Position numbers and translations under genes: made by a program. 7,757 nucleotides of DNA from Lentisphaerota bacterium (lineage in GTDB: Bacteria; Verrucomicrobiota; Kiritimatiellia; RFP12; JAAYLN01): assembly GCA_012514915.1 (NCBI GenBank), contig JAAYZJ010000050.1:1-7757 (forward strand), read 5' to 3'. Of this stretch, positions 1 through 7,757 are shown piece by piece. The notes under the pieces are model-generated. The model did no database searches. It had not been told where the DNA came from and worked only from the letters and a program-made list of their open reading frames with translations. The first letter of the stretch is position 1. Each line of letters starts with the position of its first letter.

Positions 1-176
1 GCATGCAGATGGTGGCCGAGGGGGTCTGGAACTCGCACATCATCCATGCCATCGCCAGCGAGAAGGGGGTCGAGATGCCGATCTCCGCGCTCGTCCACCG
101 GTTCTGCGACGAGGGGCTCTCCCCGCGCGACGCCGTCGACGCGCTCATGGGACGGGAAACCCGGGCGGAAGGCTGA
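1..176 (+). CDS. gpsA: Glycerol-3-phosphate dehydrogenase [NAD(P)+], C-terminal fragment
   Basis: The reading frame with full codons from position 3 is open and ends at TGA 174-176, giving the last 57 residues of a protein that begins upstream of the window. The visible part contains VAEGVWNSHIIHAIA, then KGVEMPI, and ends with LSPRDAVDALMGRE. This is the typical C-terminal helical pattern of GpsA (VAEGV..., GVEMPI, SPREAVxxLMxR). GpsA reduces dihydroxyacetone phosphate to sn-glycerol 3-phosphate in the cytoplasm, the entry point to phospholipid backbones. The N-terminal Rossmann domain and catalytic lysine are outside the window, so activity cannot be judged. The gene ends 34 bp before panD on the same strand and may share its transcript. 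The family assignment rests on a short but characteristic tail. Confidence 0.85.
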   Translation, partial: MQMVAEGVWNSHIIHAIASEKGVEMPISALVHRFCDEGLSPRDAVDALMGRETRAEG

Positions 177-197
177 GCCGATACACACCCCTGAACG

Positions 198-203
198 AAG
201 GAG
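198..203 (+). promoter_or_regulatory. Ribosome binding site of panD
   Basis: AAGGAG lies 7 nt before ATG 211. The frame is also open upstream to an ATG at 46, but that start would overlap gpsA and add residues foreign to PanD. This site decides for 211. Confidence 0.8.
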
Positions 204-210
204 CCGAGAG

Positions 211-564
211 ATGCTGATCACCCTGCTGAAATCGAAACTGCACCAACTGCGCATCACCCGCGTCGATCTCGAATACGAGGGGAGCCTGCGCGTCGACGAG
301 GCGCTCCTGGCCGCCGCGGGCATGCGCCCGTTCGAGAAGATTCTCGTGGCCAATCTGGCCAACGGCGAGCGGTTCGAGACCTACGCCATCCCTGGTCCGG
401 CGGGCAGCGGCGAAGTCTGCCTGAACGGCGCCGCCGCGCACAAAGGGGCCGTCGGCGACCGCCTGATCGTCATGAGCTGGTGCCAGGTGACGGAGGCCGA
501 GGCCGCCACGCACCGTCCGCGCGTCGTCCGGTTCGATGCGCGCAACCAACCGATCACGCAATAA
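211..564 (+). CDS. panD: Aspartate 1-decarboxylase proenzyme
   Basis: PanD converts L-aspartate to beta-alanine and CO2, supplying pantothenate and CoA synthesis in the cytoplasm. The 117-residue product is slightly shorter than the E. coli enzyme. It keeps the family numbering: Lys9, His11, Tyr22, the autocleavage pair Gly24-Ser25 in YEGS, Arg54, Tyr58, and the N72-G-A-A-A-H segment. In the known family, cleavage before Ser25 creates the N-terminal pyruvoyl cofactor, and Tyr58 and Arg54 act at the active site. All are present, so the enzyme should self-process and be active. A strong Shine-Dalgarno sequence supports the start at 211. The gene sits 34 bp after gpsA and 14 bp before the MBL hydrolase, which suggests co-transcription. 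No panB or panC is seen in the window. Confidence 0.96.
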   Translation: MLITLLKSKLHQLRITRVDLEYEGSLRVDEALLAAAGMRPFEKILVANLANGERFETYAIPGPAGSGEVCLNGAAAHKGAVGDRLIVMSWCQVTEAEAATHRPRVVRFDARNQPITQ

Positions 565-578
565 CACGGCCCCCCATC

Positions 579-1214
579 ATGACCTACTCGCTGATCTCCG
601 TGGGCGCCTTTGAAGTCAATTGCGCGATCATCCGCGGCACCCAGAACGAGGCCTGGGTCATCGACCCCGGCGAGGATGCCGCGGCGATCATCGCGGCCCT
701 GCAGCGCGACGCGCTCCGCCTGGCCCGCATCATCCTGACGCACGGGCACATCGACCACATCGCCGCGCTCGACGGGCTCCTCGCCGCCTTCCCCGGCACG
801 CCGGTCGTCCTGCACCCCGACGACGCCGCCTGGGCCTTCGGCGCGAGGAACCGCTTCCCCCCCTACAACGTCGTACCGCCGCGGCCCGCCACGCTCGCCG
901 GCGTCGCCGATGGCGACATCCTGGCCGATGGCTCCCTGCGGGCCGAGGTGCTGCACACCCCCGGCCATTCACCGGGGTGCATCTGCCTGCTGTTCGCCGA
1001 CGACGGGGTGTTGTTCACCGGCGACACGCTCTTCGCCGGCTCGGTAGGGCGGACCGACCTGCCGGGCGGCAACGGCGCCAAGCTGGCCCGTTCGCTCAAG
1101 CGCCTGGCGGCCCTCCCCGGAACGCTCGCCGTCATCGCGGGGCACGGTCCGACGACGACCCTCGCGGAGGAATGCCGCGTCAACCCCTTTCTCGCCCGCT
1201 GCAACCGCGCGTGA
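579..1214 (+). CDS. gloC: Glyoxalase II-type MBL-fold hydrolase (GloC/YcbL-like)
   Basis: This 211-residue metallo-beta-lactamase-fold protein matches the short, single-domain glyoxalase II type (E. coli GloC/YcbL is about 215 residues). Visible metal ligands are T-H55-G-H57-I-D59-H60, H130 in HTPGHSPG, D149 in FTGDTLF, and H189 in AGHGPTTT. The segments GSVGRTDLPGG and the closing VNPFL are also typical of GloC. Family members hydrolyse S-D-lactoylglutathione or related thioesters with a dinuclear metal centre in the cytoplasm. Many bacteria of this kind lack glutathione, so the true thioester is uncertain. The start at 579 gives the standard N-terminus (MTYSLISVGAFEVNC). No clear Shine-Dalgarno sequence precedes it, so translation may depend on panD, which ends 14 bp upstream. 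The superfamily and subfamily are secure; the exact substrate is not. Confidence 0.88.
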   Translation: MTYSLISVGAFEVNCAIIRGTQNEAWVIDPGEDAAAIIAALQRDALRLARIILTHGHIDHIAALDGLLAAFPGTPVVLHPDDAAWAFGARNRFPPYNVVPPRPATLAGVADGDILADGSLRAEVLHTPGHSPGCICLLFADDGVLFTGDTLFAGSVGRTDLPGGNGAKLARSLKRLAALPGTLAVIAGHGPTTTLAEECRVNPFLARCNRA

Positions 1215-1279
1215 CGGCCACGCGCGGCCGGGCCAGGCGGACGGCAGGCGTCGTCCCGCCCATTTACACCTTGCCGAAC

Positions 1280-1283
1280 AGGA
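1280..1283 (+). promoter_or_regulatory. Ribosome binding site of the GH109-like gene
   Basis: AGGA lies 9 nt before ATG 1293. A second in-frame ATG at 1284 directly abuts this AGGA and would leave it no spacing, so 1293 is the better start. The alternative would add only three residues. Confidence 0.55.
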
Positions 1284-1292
1284 ATGACAACC

Positions 1293-2648
1293 ATGCGTAA
1301 AATGGGAGCGCCGGGACGTCCGGTTCGAATCGGGATCGTTGGCGTCGGCGGCCGGGGCACGGGGCAGATGCGCACCCTGCTGGGCATGCCCGACGTCAAA
1401 GTGGCGGCCATCTGCGACGTCTATCCCGACCGCGTCAAGCGGGCCTGCCAGATCGCGGCTGAGATGCAGGGGTTCCGCCCCTGCGGATGCACCGACTACC
1501 GCGAACTGAACCGTCGTGACGACCTCGAAGCCGTTGTGGTCATGACCTCCTGGACCACGCACGCCCTGATCGCCATCGACGCCATGCAGAACGGCAAGCG
1601 GGTCGCCATGGAAGTGGGCGGAGCCGCCTCGGTCGACGAGTGCTGGCGGCTGGTCCGCGTCAGCGAGGCGACTGGGCTGCCGTGCATGATGCTCGAGAAC
1701 TGCTGCTACGGGCAGAATGAGTTGACCCTCCTCAACATGGTCCGGCTCGGGCTTTTCGGCGAGATCGTCCACTGCCAGGGGGGCTATCAGCACGACCTGC
1801 GCTCGGAAATCGGCGAGGGCGACATCAACCGTCACTACCGGCAGGAGAATTTCCTGCATCGCAACGGCGAGCTGTATCCGACGCACGAGCTGGGGCCGAT
1901 CGCCAAGATCATCAATCTGAACCGCGGCAACCGCATGCTGTCGCTCGTCAGCATGGCCTCCAAGGCCGCCGGACTGAAGGTCTGGTTCGACGAGCACCGT
2001 CCCGGCGTGCCGCTGGCGTCGCCGATCAACCAGGGCGACATCGTCACGACGATGATCAAGTGCGCCAACGGCGAGACCATCCTCCTGACGCACGACTGCA
2101 CGCTGCCGCGTCCCTATTCGCGCGGCGGGCGCATCCAGGGGACGCGCGGCATCTGGATGGAGGACGGTCGCACCATCTTCCTGGAAGGGCACTCGCCCGT
2201 GAATCCGAACGACTGGACCCATCGCTGGGAGTCCGACAAGGACTACTTCGAGCGCTACAAGCATCCCCTGTGGAAGGCCTACGAGGAGTTCGGGCTCCGC
2301 GGCGGGCACGGCGGCATGGACTACCTGGTGCTCCGCGCGTTCATCGAGAGTGTCCAGGAGCGCCGGGCGCCGCCGATCGATGTCTACGACACCGCCTCCT
2401 GGATGGTCGTGACGGCGCTCAGCGAACAGTCGGTGGCGATGGGGGGAGCGCCGGTTCCCGTGCCTGATTTCACCGACGGCGCCTGGATCCGGCGCGAGCC
2501 TCCCGCACCGGGGATGTTCTCGCTGGATATTATCGACGAATCCATTGCCTCGTCGGCGGCCGCGCCGGCCGGCGAACAGCCAGCGCCGCGCAAGGCTGGC
2601 GCTGGCAAGGGGAGGAAGCCGCGCAAGAGTGCGCGCAGGAAGTCGTGA
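1293..2648 (+). CDS. Gfo/Idh/MocA-family protein, GH109-like (NAD-dependent glycosidase or sugar oxidoreductase)
   Basis: The 451-residue product has an N-terminal Rossmann fold with the dinucleotide motif G17-V-G-G-R-G22 (RIGIVGVGGRGTGQ). The usual EKP motif of sugar dehydrogenases is replaced by MEVGG (106-110). The segments MMLENCCYGQNEL (132-144), LNMVRLGLFGEIVH (147-160), GGYQHDLR (163-170) and LYPTHELGP (194-202) follow the pattern of glycoside hydrolase family 109. That family, founded on alpha-N-acetylgalactosaminidases, uses tightly bound NAD for transient oxidation at C3. Tyr165, His167, Tyr195 and His198 are candidate active-site residues, by analogy. Unlike many GH109 proteins it has no Tat or Sec signal, so it should act in the cytoplasm. 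Residues 419-451 form an Ala/Pro then Lys/Arg-rich tail outside the fold. Its stop codon overlaps the permease start (GTGA), so the two are probably translationally coupled. An ordinary dehydrogenase role remains possible. Confidence 0.82.
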   Translation: MRKMGAPGRPVRIGIVGVGGRGTGQMRTLLGMPDVKVAAICDVYPDRVKRACQIAAEMQGFRPCGCTDYRELNRRDDLEAVVVMTSWTTHALIAIDAMQNGKRVAMEVGGAASVDECWRLVRVSEATGLPCMMLENCCYGQNELTLLNMVRLGLFGEIVHCQGGYQHDLRSEIGEGDINRHYRQENFLHRNGELYPTHELGPIAKIINLNRGNRMLSLVSMASKAAGLKVWFDEHRPGVPLASPINQGDIVTTMIKCANGETILLTHDCTLPRPYSRGGRIQGTRGIWMEDGRTIFLEGHSPVNPNDWTHRWESDKDYFERYKHPLWKAYEEFGLRGGHGGMDYLVLRAFIESVQERRAPPIDVYDTASWMVVTALSEQSVAMGGAPVPVPDFTDGAWIRREPPAPGMFSLDIIDESIASSAAAPAGEQPAPRKAGAGKGRKPRKSARRKS

Positions 2649-3606
2649 AACGGCTCGCGGGACTTGCCCTGTTCGTGCTGGTGGCCGCGCTGGTCGGCGG
2701 CCTGCTGGGGCCGGAGGGGTTTGCCTGGCCCGAGTGGCACACGCCGATCGGGCGGGGGCTCTTCACGCTGCGCCTGCACCGGCTGGCCACCGGCTTCGTG
2801 ACGGGAGCGGCGCTGGCGGCGGCCGGCGTGGTGTTCCAGGCCGTCCTGCGCAACCCCCTCGCTGACCCCTACGTGCTGGGCGTCAGCGGCGGCGGCGCCC
2901 TCGGCGCCGCGCTGTGCATCCTGCTCGGCTGGTACGCCTGGCACCCGGTCGTGCTGCCGCTGGGCGCGTTTGTCATGGCGGCCGCCACCCTGGTGCTCGT
3001 CTATGCCCTGGCCTCGCACGAGGGGGTGCCCTCCCTCTACGGCCTGATCCTCAGCGGCGTGATCGTCAGCGCGATGGCCTCGAGCCTGCTGATGCTGCTC
3101 CTCTCGCTCGCCAGCGTCGAAGGCCTGCACAGCGTGACGTGGTGGACGCTGGGTAATCTGCAGGGGTCGTCGACGGGGCTGCTGACCGCCTGCGCCGTCT
3201 GCGCCGCCGCCGGCCTGGCGATCAGCCTCGGCCTGTCGCGGCAGCTCGATGTCCTGACGCTCGGCGCCACGACGGCGCACCACCTGGGCGTCCATCCGGG
3301 ACGCGTCGTCGCGCTGGCGCTGGCCGCCGCGACGCTGGCCGCCGCCGCCGCCGTCGCGCTGGCGGGGCTGATCGGCTTCGTCGGCCTGATCGTGCCGCAT
3401 GCCATGCGCCACTGGCTCGGGGCGGGACACCGCCGCCTCCTGCTGGGCTCGACGCTGGCGGGCGGCGGCCTGCTGGTCCTGTGCGACACGCTGGCGCGGA
3501 CGCTGCTCGCCCCGCGCGAACTGCCGGTCGGCGTGATCACGGCGTTGATCGGCGGCCCCTTCTTTCTCGCCCTTCTCCGCAGTCGCCGCCGCGCCTGGAG
3601 TGCCGG

Positions 3607-3610
<4 letters not shown>
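2645..3610 (+). CDS. FecCD/BtuC-type ABC importer permease
   Basis: This 321-residue, very hydrophobic inner-membrane protein belongs to the FecCD/BtuC family, whose members import ferric siderophores, haem or cobalamin. The family hallmarks are in order: FVTGAALAAAGVVFQAVLRNPLADPYVLG near residues 50-79, the coupling-helix segment GLIGFVGLIVPHAMRHWLG, and the C-terminal PRELPVGVITALIGGPFF. Length is close to the usual 320-350, so the gene looks complete, with about ten membrane helices expected from the family. The start is GTG 2645, overlapping the preceding stop by 4 nt. AGGA at 2637-2640 lies 4 nt before it. The stop overlaps the ATPase start (ATGA). No periplasmic binding protein is adjacent and no cobalamin riboswitch fits, so the substrate cannot be named. 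Confidence 0.93.
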
Positions 3611-4417
<807 letters not shown>

Positions 4418-4434
<17 letters not shown>

Positions 4435-6358
4435 TTGCGCGGATCCCGGCGGCGTGATGTCGGACGGCGCCGCGGTTCTGGATGGGGGGGGAGGCCGGCG
4501 GGCGAGGATCGTCGTGTTCATCAAGCAGGTGCCCGACTCGGCCGCCCTGCAGATCGACCCCGCCAGCGGCACCTTGCGGCGCGCCGGCGCGCCGGCCGTC
4601 GTGAATCCGTTCGATGGCCCCGCCATCGAAGAGGGTCTGCGCCTGCGGGAACGGACCGGCGGCACGCTGACGGTCCTCACCCTCGGCCCGCCGCAGGCCG
4701 CGGCGGCCCTGCGCGAGACGCTGGCCCGCGGCGCCGACGAGGCGGTGCTGCTCAGCGATCCCGCCTTCGCCGGCAGCGACACCTGGGCCACCAGCCTCGC
4801 GCTGGCGGCGGCGGTCCGCAAGCTGGGCGGCGCCGATGTCCTGCTCTTCGGCCGCCAGGCGAGCGACGGCGACACCGCGCAGGTCGGCCCCGCCGTGGCC
4901 GCCCACCTCGGCCTGCCGCTGCTGGCCTGGACGACCGGCATCGTGGCGGTCGACGCCGCCTCGATCACCGTGCAGCGCCAGCTCGACGACGGGATCGAGA
5001 CCTTGCAGGCCGATTTTCCCTGCGCGCTGACCATCGGCCGCCGGATCCACCCGCTCCGGCTTGCCAGCCTGGCGCGCCACCTGGCCGCGCAGCGCCGGCC
5101 GATCCTCCGCTGGCAGGCGGGGGATCTTGGGTTGTCGCCCGAAGAGGTTGGCTTGAAAGGATCGCCCACACGGGTGGACCGCCTGTTCGCGCCGCCGCGG
5201 ACCGGTGCGTGCGAGTTTCTCGCGGGCTCCCCCAAGGCGATCCGACGCGAGCTCTTCGCGCGCATCCGGCGGCTCATGAACGTTCCGGCCGGCGGCACCG
5301 GCCGGGCGGCCACGCTCCCGGACAACCGGCCAGGCGACCGGGAAGACGACCCGGCTGGACGACCGGCGCACGCCCCGCCCGCCTCGCTGCGGGATGCCGT
5401 CTGGGTCGTGGCCGAGTGCGCCCAGGGGCGGTCGACCATGGCGACGCTCGAACTGCTGGGCGCCGGACGCCGTCTGGCCGATGCCCTGTCGGTTCCCCTG
5501 GTTGCCGTCCTGCTGACCGCCGGCGACACCGGCGACGCGGTGGAGTCGCTGTGGCGGCATGGCGCCGACGGCGTTCTGGTCGCGCAGGCCGAAGCGTTCA
5601 CGCCGGTTCAGGAGACAGTCCACGCGCAGGCGCTCGCCGATCTGGCCGAACGCCACGCCCCGGCCATCCTGCTCGTCGCCGCGACGGCCATCGGCCGCGT
5701 GTTGGCGCCACAGGTGGCCGTCCGGCTGCGCACCGGTCTGACGGCCGACTGCACTGCACTGGCGATCGATCCCGCCACGGGCAACCTGTTGCAAACGCGC
5801 CCCGCCTTCGGCGGCAACCTGCTGGCCACGATCATCACCCCTCGGCACCGGCCGCAACTGGCGACCGTGCGGCCGCAGGTGATGACGCCTCTGCCCGCCG
5901 ACCGCAGGCGACGGGGTTGGCTGTTGCGGGAAACGGCGGCGCCCACCCCGGCGCGCGTGCCCCGTCGCCTCGCGTGCGAGCACGGTTCGGCCGCGGCGGC
6001 GGGCGCGTCGCTGGCCGGGGCCGCGCTGATTGTCGCCGGCGGCCGTGGCATCGGCTCGGCCGAGGGCTTCGCCAGGCTGCGCCACCTGGCGGAGCGACTG
6101 GGGGGCGTGGTGGGCGCGTCGCGCGCCGCCGTCGACGCCGGCTGGATGCCGGCTTCAGCCCAGATCGGCCAAACGGGAACCACCGTACGTCCGCGCGTCT
6201 ACCTGGCTGTCGGCATCAGCGGGCAGATCCAGCACCTGGCCGGCGTATCAGGGGCCGATTGCATCATTGCGGTCAACAAGGATGCCGCCGCCCCCATTTT
6301 TTCCGTCGCCCGCATCGGCGTCGTCGGCGACTGGCGCCAGATCGTGCAGGAAGACTAG
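4418..6358 (+). CDS. Fused electron transfer flavoprotein, beta-alpha subunits in one chain
   Basis: One uninterrupted 646-residue chain carries both ETF subunits. Residues about 30-288 are EtfB: RIVVFIKQVPDS, NPFDGPAIEEGLRL, the nucleotide-binding loop GRQASDGDTAQVGP (145-158), and GLKGSPTRV (245-253). Residues about 289-323 are a Gly/Pro/charged linker. Residues about 324-646 are EtfA: an N-terminal alpha/beta domain with TGLTADCTAL, then the FAD domain with GGRGIGS (541-547), GASRAAVDAGW, QIGQTGTTVRP (582-592), GISGQIQHLAG and AVNKDAAAPIF. ETFs carry electrons between flavin dehydrogenases and membrane or ferredoxin acceptors. Usually the subunits are separate genes. The EtfB loop resembles FixA and bifurcating ETFs more than the mitochondrial type. 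The chain ends soon after GVVGDW, apparently without the usual last helix. It has no signal peptide or ferredoxin domain. Its dehydrogenase partner is not in the window. Confidence 0.93.
4484..4491 (+). repeat. Eight-G homopolymer in the 5' end of the ETF gene
   Basis: A run of eight G falls in codons 23-25 of the fused ETF gene, in the non-conserved leader upstream of the EtfB core. It encodes part of a four-glycine stretch. Loss or gain of one base would shift the frame before the conserved domains. Confidence 0.6.
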
Positions 6359-6382
6359 GCGGCCGGCGCGCGGGCCGGCCGC
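6359..6382. terminator. Convergent hairpin, putative bidirectional terminator
   Basis: Immediately after the ETF stop, the arm GCGGCCGGC (6359-6367) is followed by a 6-nt loop and its perfect complement GCCGGCCGC (6374-6382). The element fills most of the 37-bp gap between the convergent ETF and sulfatase stops, where a terminator is needed for both strands. There is no T-tract on either side, so it is not a classic intrinsic terminator. It may act only partly, or by blocking RNA decay. Confidence 0.5.
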
Positions 6383-6395
6383 GCCCTGGGCGGCG

Positions 6396-7757
<1,362 letters not shown>

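Noticed and set aside
46..210. Upstream in-frame start for panD at ATG 46
   Set aside because: The added residues lie inside gpsA and have no PanD similarity. The start at 211 has a strong ribosome binding site and gives exact family numbering (Gly24-Ser25).
1215..1292. Possible promoter or terminator in the 78-bp gap before the GH109-like gene
   Set aside because: There is only a weak 5-bp stem (1215-1219 with 1226-1230) and no convincing -35/-10 pair. A promoter here is plausible from spacing alone but not supported by sequence.
969..2309. Minus-strand frame of about 446 codons opposite gloC and the GH109-like gene
   Set aside because: It has no family motifs, and the plus-strand genes have full catalytic and cofactor motifs.
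2560..2660. Cobalamin or other riboswitch ahead of the importer genes
   Set aside because: There is no noncoding leader, because the permease start overlaps the preceding stop codon. No B12-box-like sequence was seen.
3325..3365. GCC-rich short tandem repeat in the permease gene
   Set aside because: It is explained by an alanine-rich membrane helix with GC-biased codons.

Overview
The window comes from a very GC-rich bacterial chromosome (about two thirds G+C by eye), with seven genes on the plus strand followed by one on the minus strand, packed with almost no spare DNA. No gene identifies the species. A GH109-like Gfo/Idh/MocA protein without a signal peptide next to a Cys-type S1 sulfatase resembles what is common in the PVC group (Kiritimatiellota, Lentisphaerota, Planctomycetota, Verrucomicrobiota) and in uncultivated relatives. 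That placement is inference, at moderate to low confidence.

Positions 1-1214 hold housekeeping metabolism: the last 57 residues of an NAD(P)-dependent glycerol-3-phosphate dehydrogenase (gpsA), a complete aspartate 1-decarboxylase proenzyme (panD), and a glyoxalase II-type metallo-beta-lactamase hydrolase (gloC-like). All are closely spaced. The largest gap in the plus-strand series (78 bp, 1215-1292) follows.

Positions 1293-6358 form a tightly overlapping four-gene block: a GH109-like Gfo/Idh/MocA protein, a FecCD/BtuC-type permease (GTGA overlap), its ATPase (ATGA overlap), and one 646-residue polypeptide that fuses the beta and alpha subunits of an electron transfer flavoprotein (17-nt overlap). 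The overlaps predict one transcript with translational coupling. No substrate-binding protein, acyl-CoA dehydrogenase or ferredoxin partner lies in the window, so the transported substrate and the electron route remain open. The fused ETF, and its coupling to a metal-chelate-type importer, is the most unusual content.

A 37-bp convergent gap with a perfect 9-bp GC hairpin separates this block from a minus-strand type I sulfatase (6396-7757), whose N-terminus lies beyond the window edge. No RNA genes, mobile elements, CRISPR arrays or gene-free stretches over 300 bases were seen.
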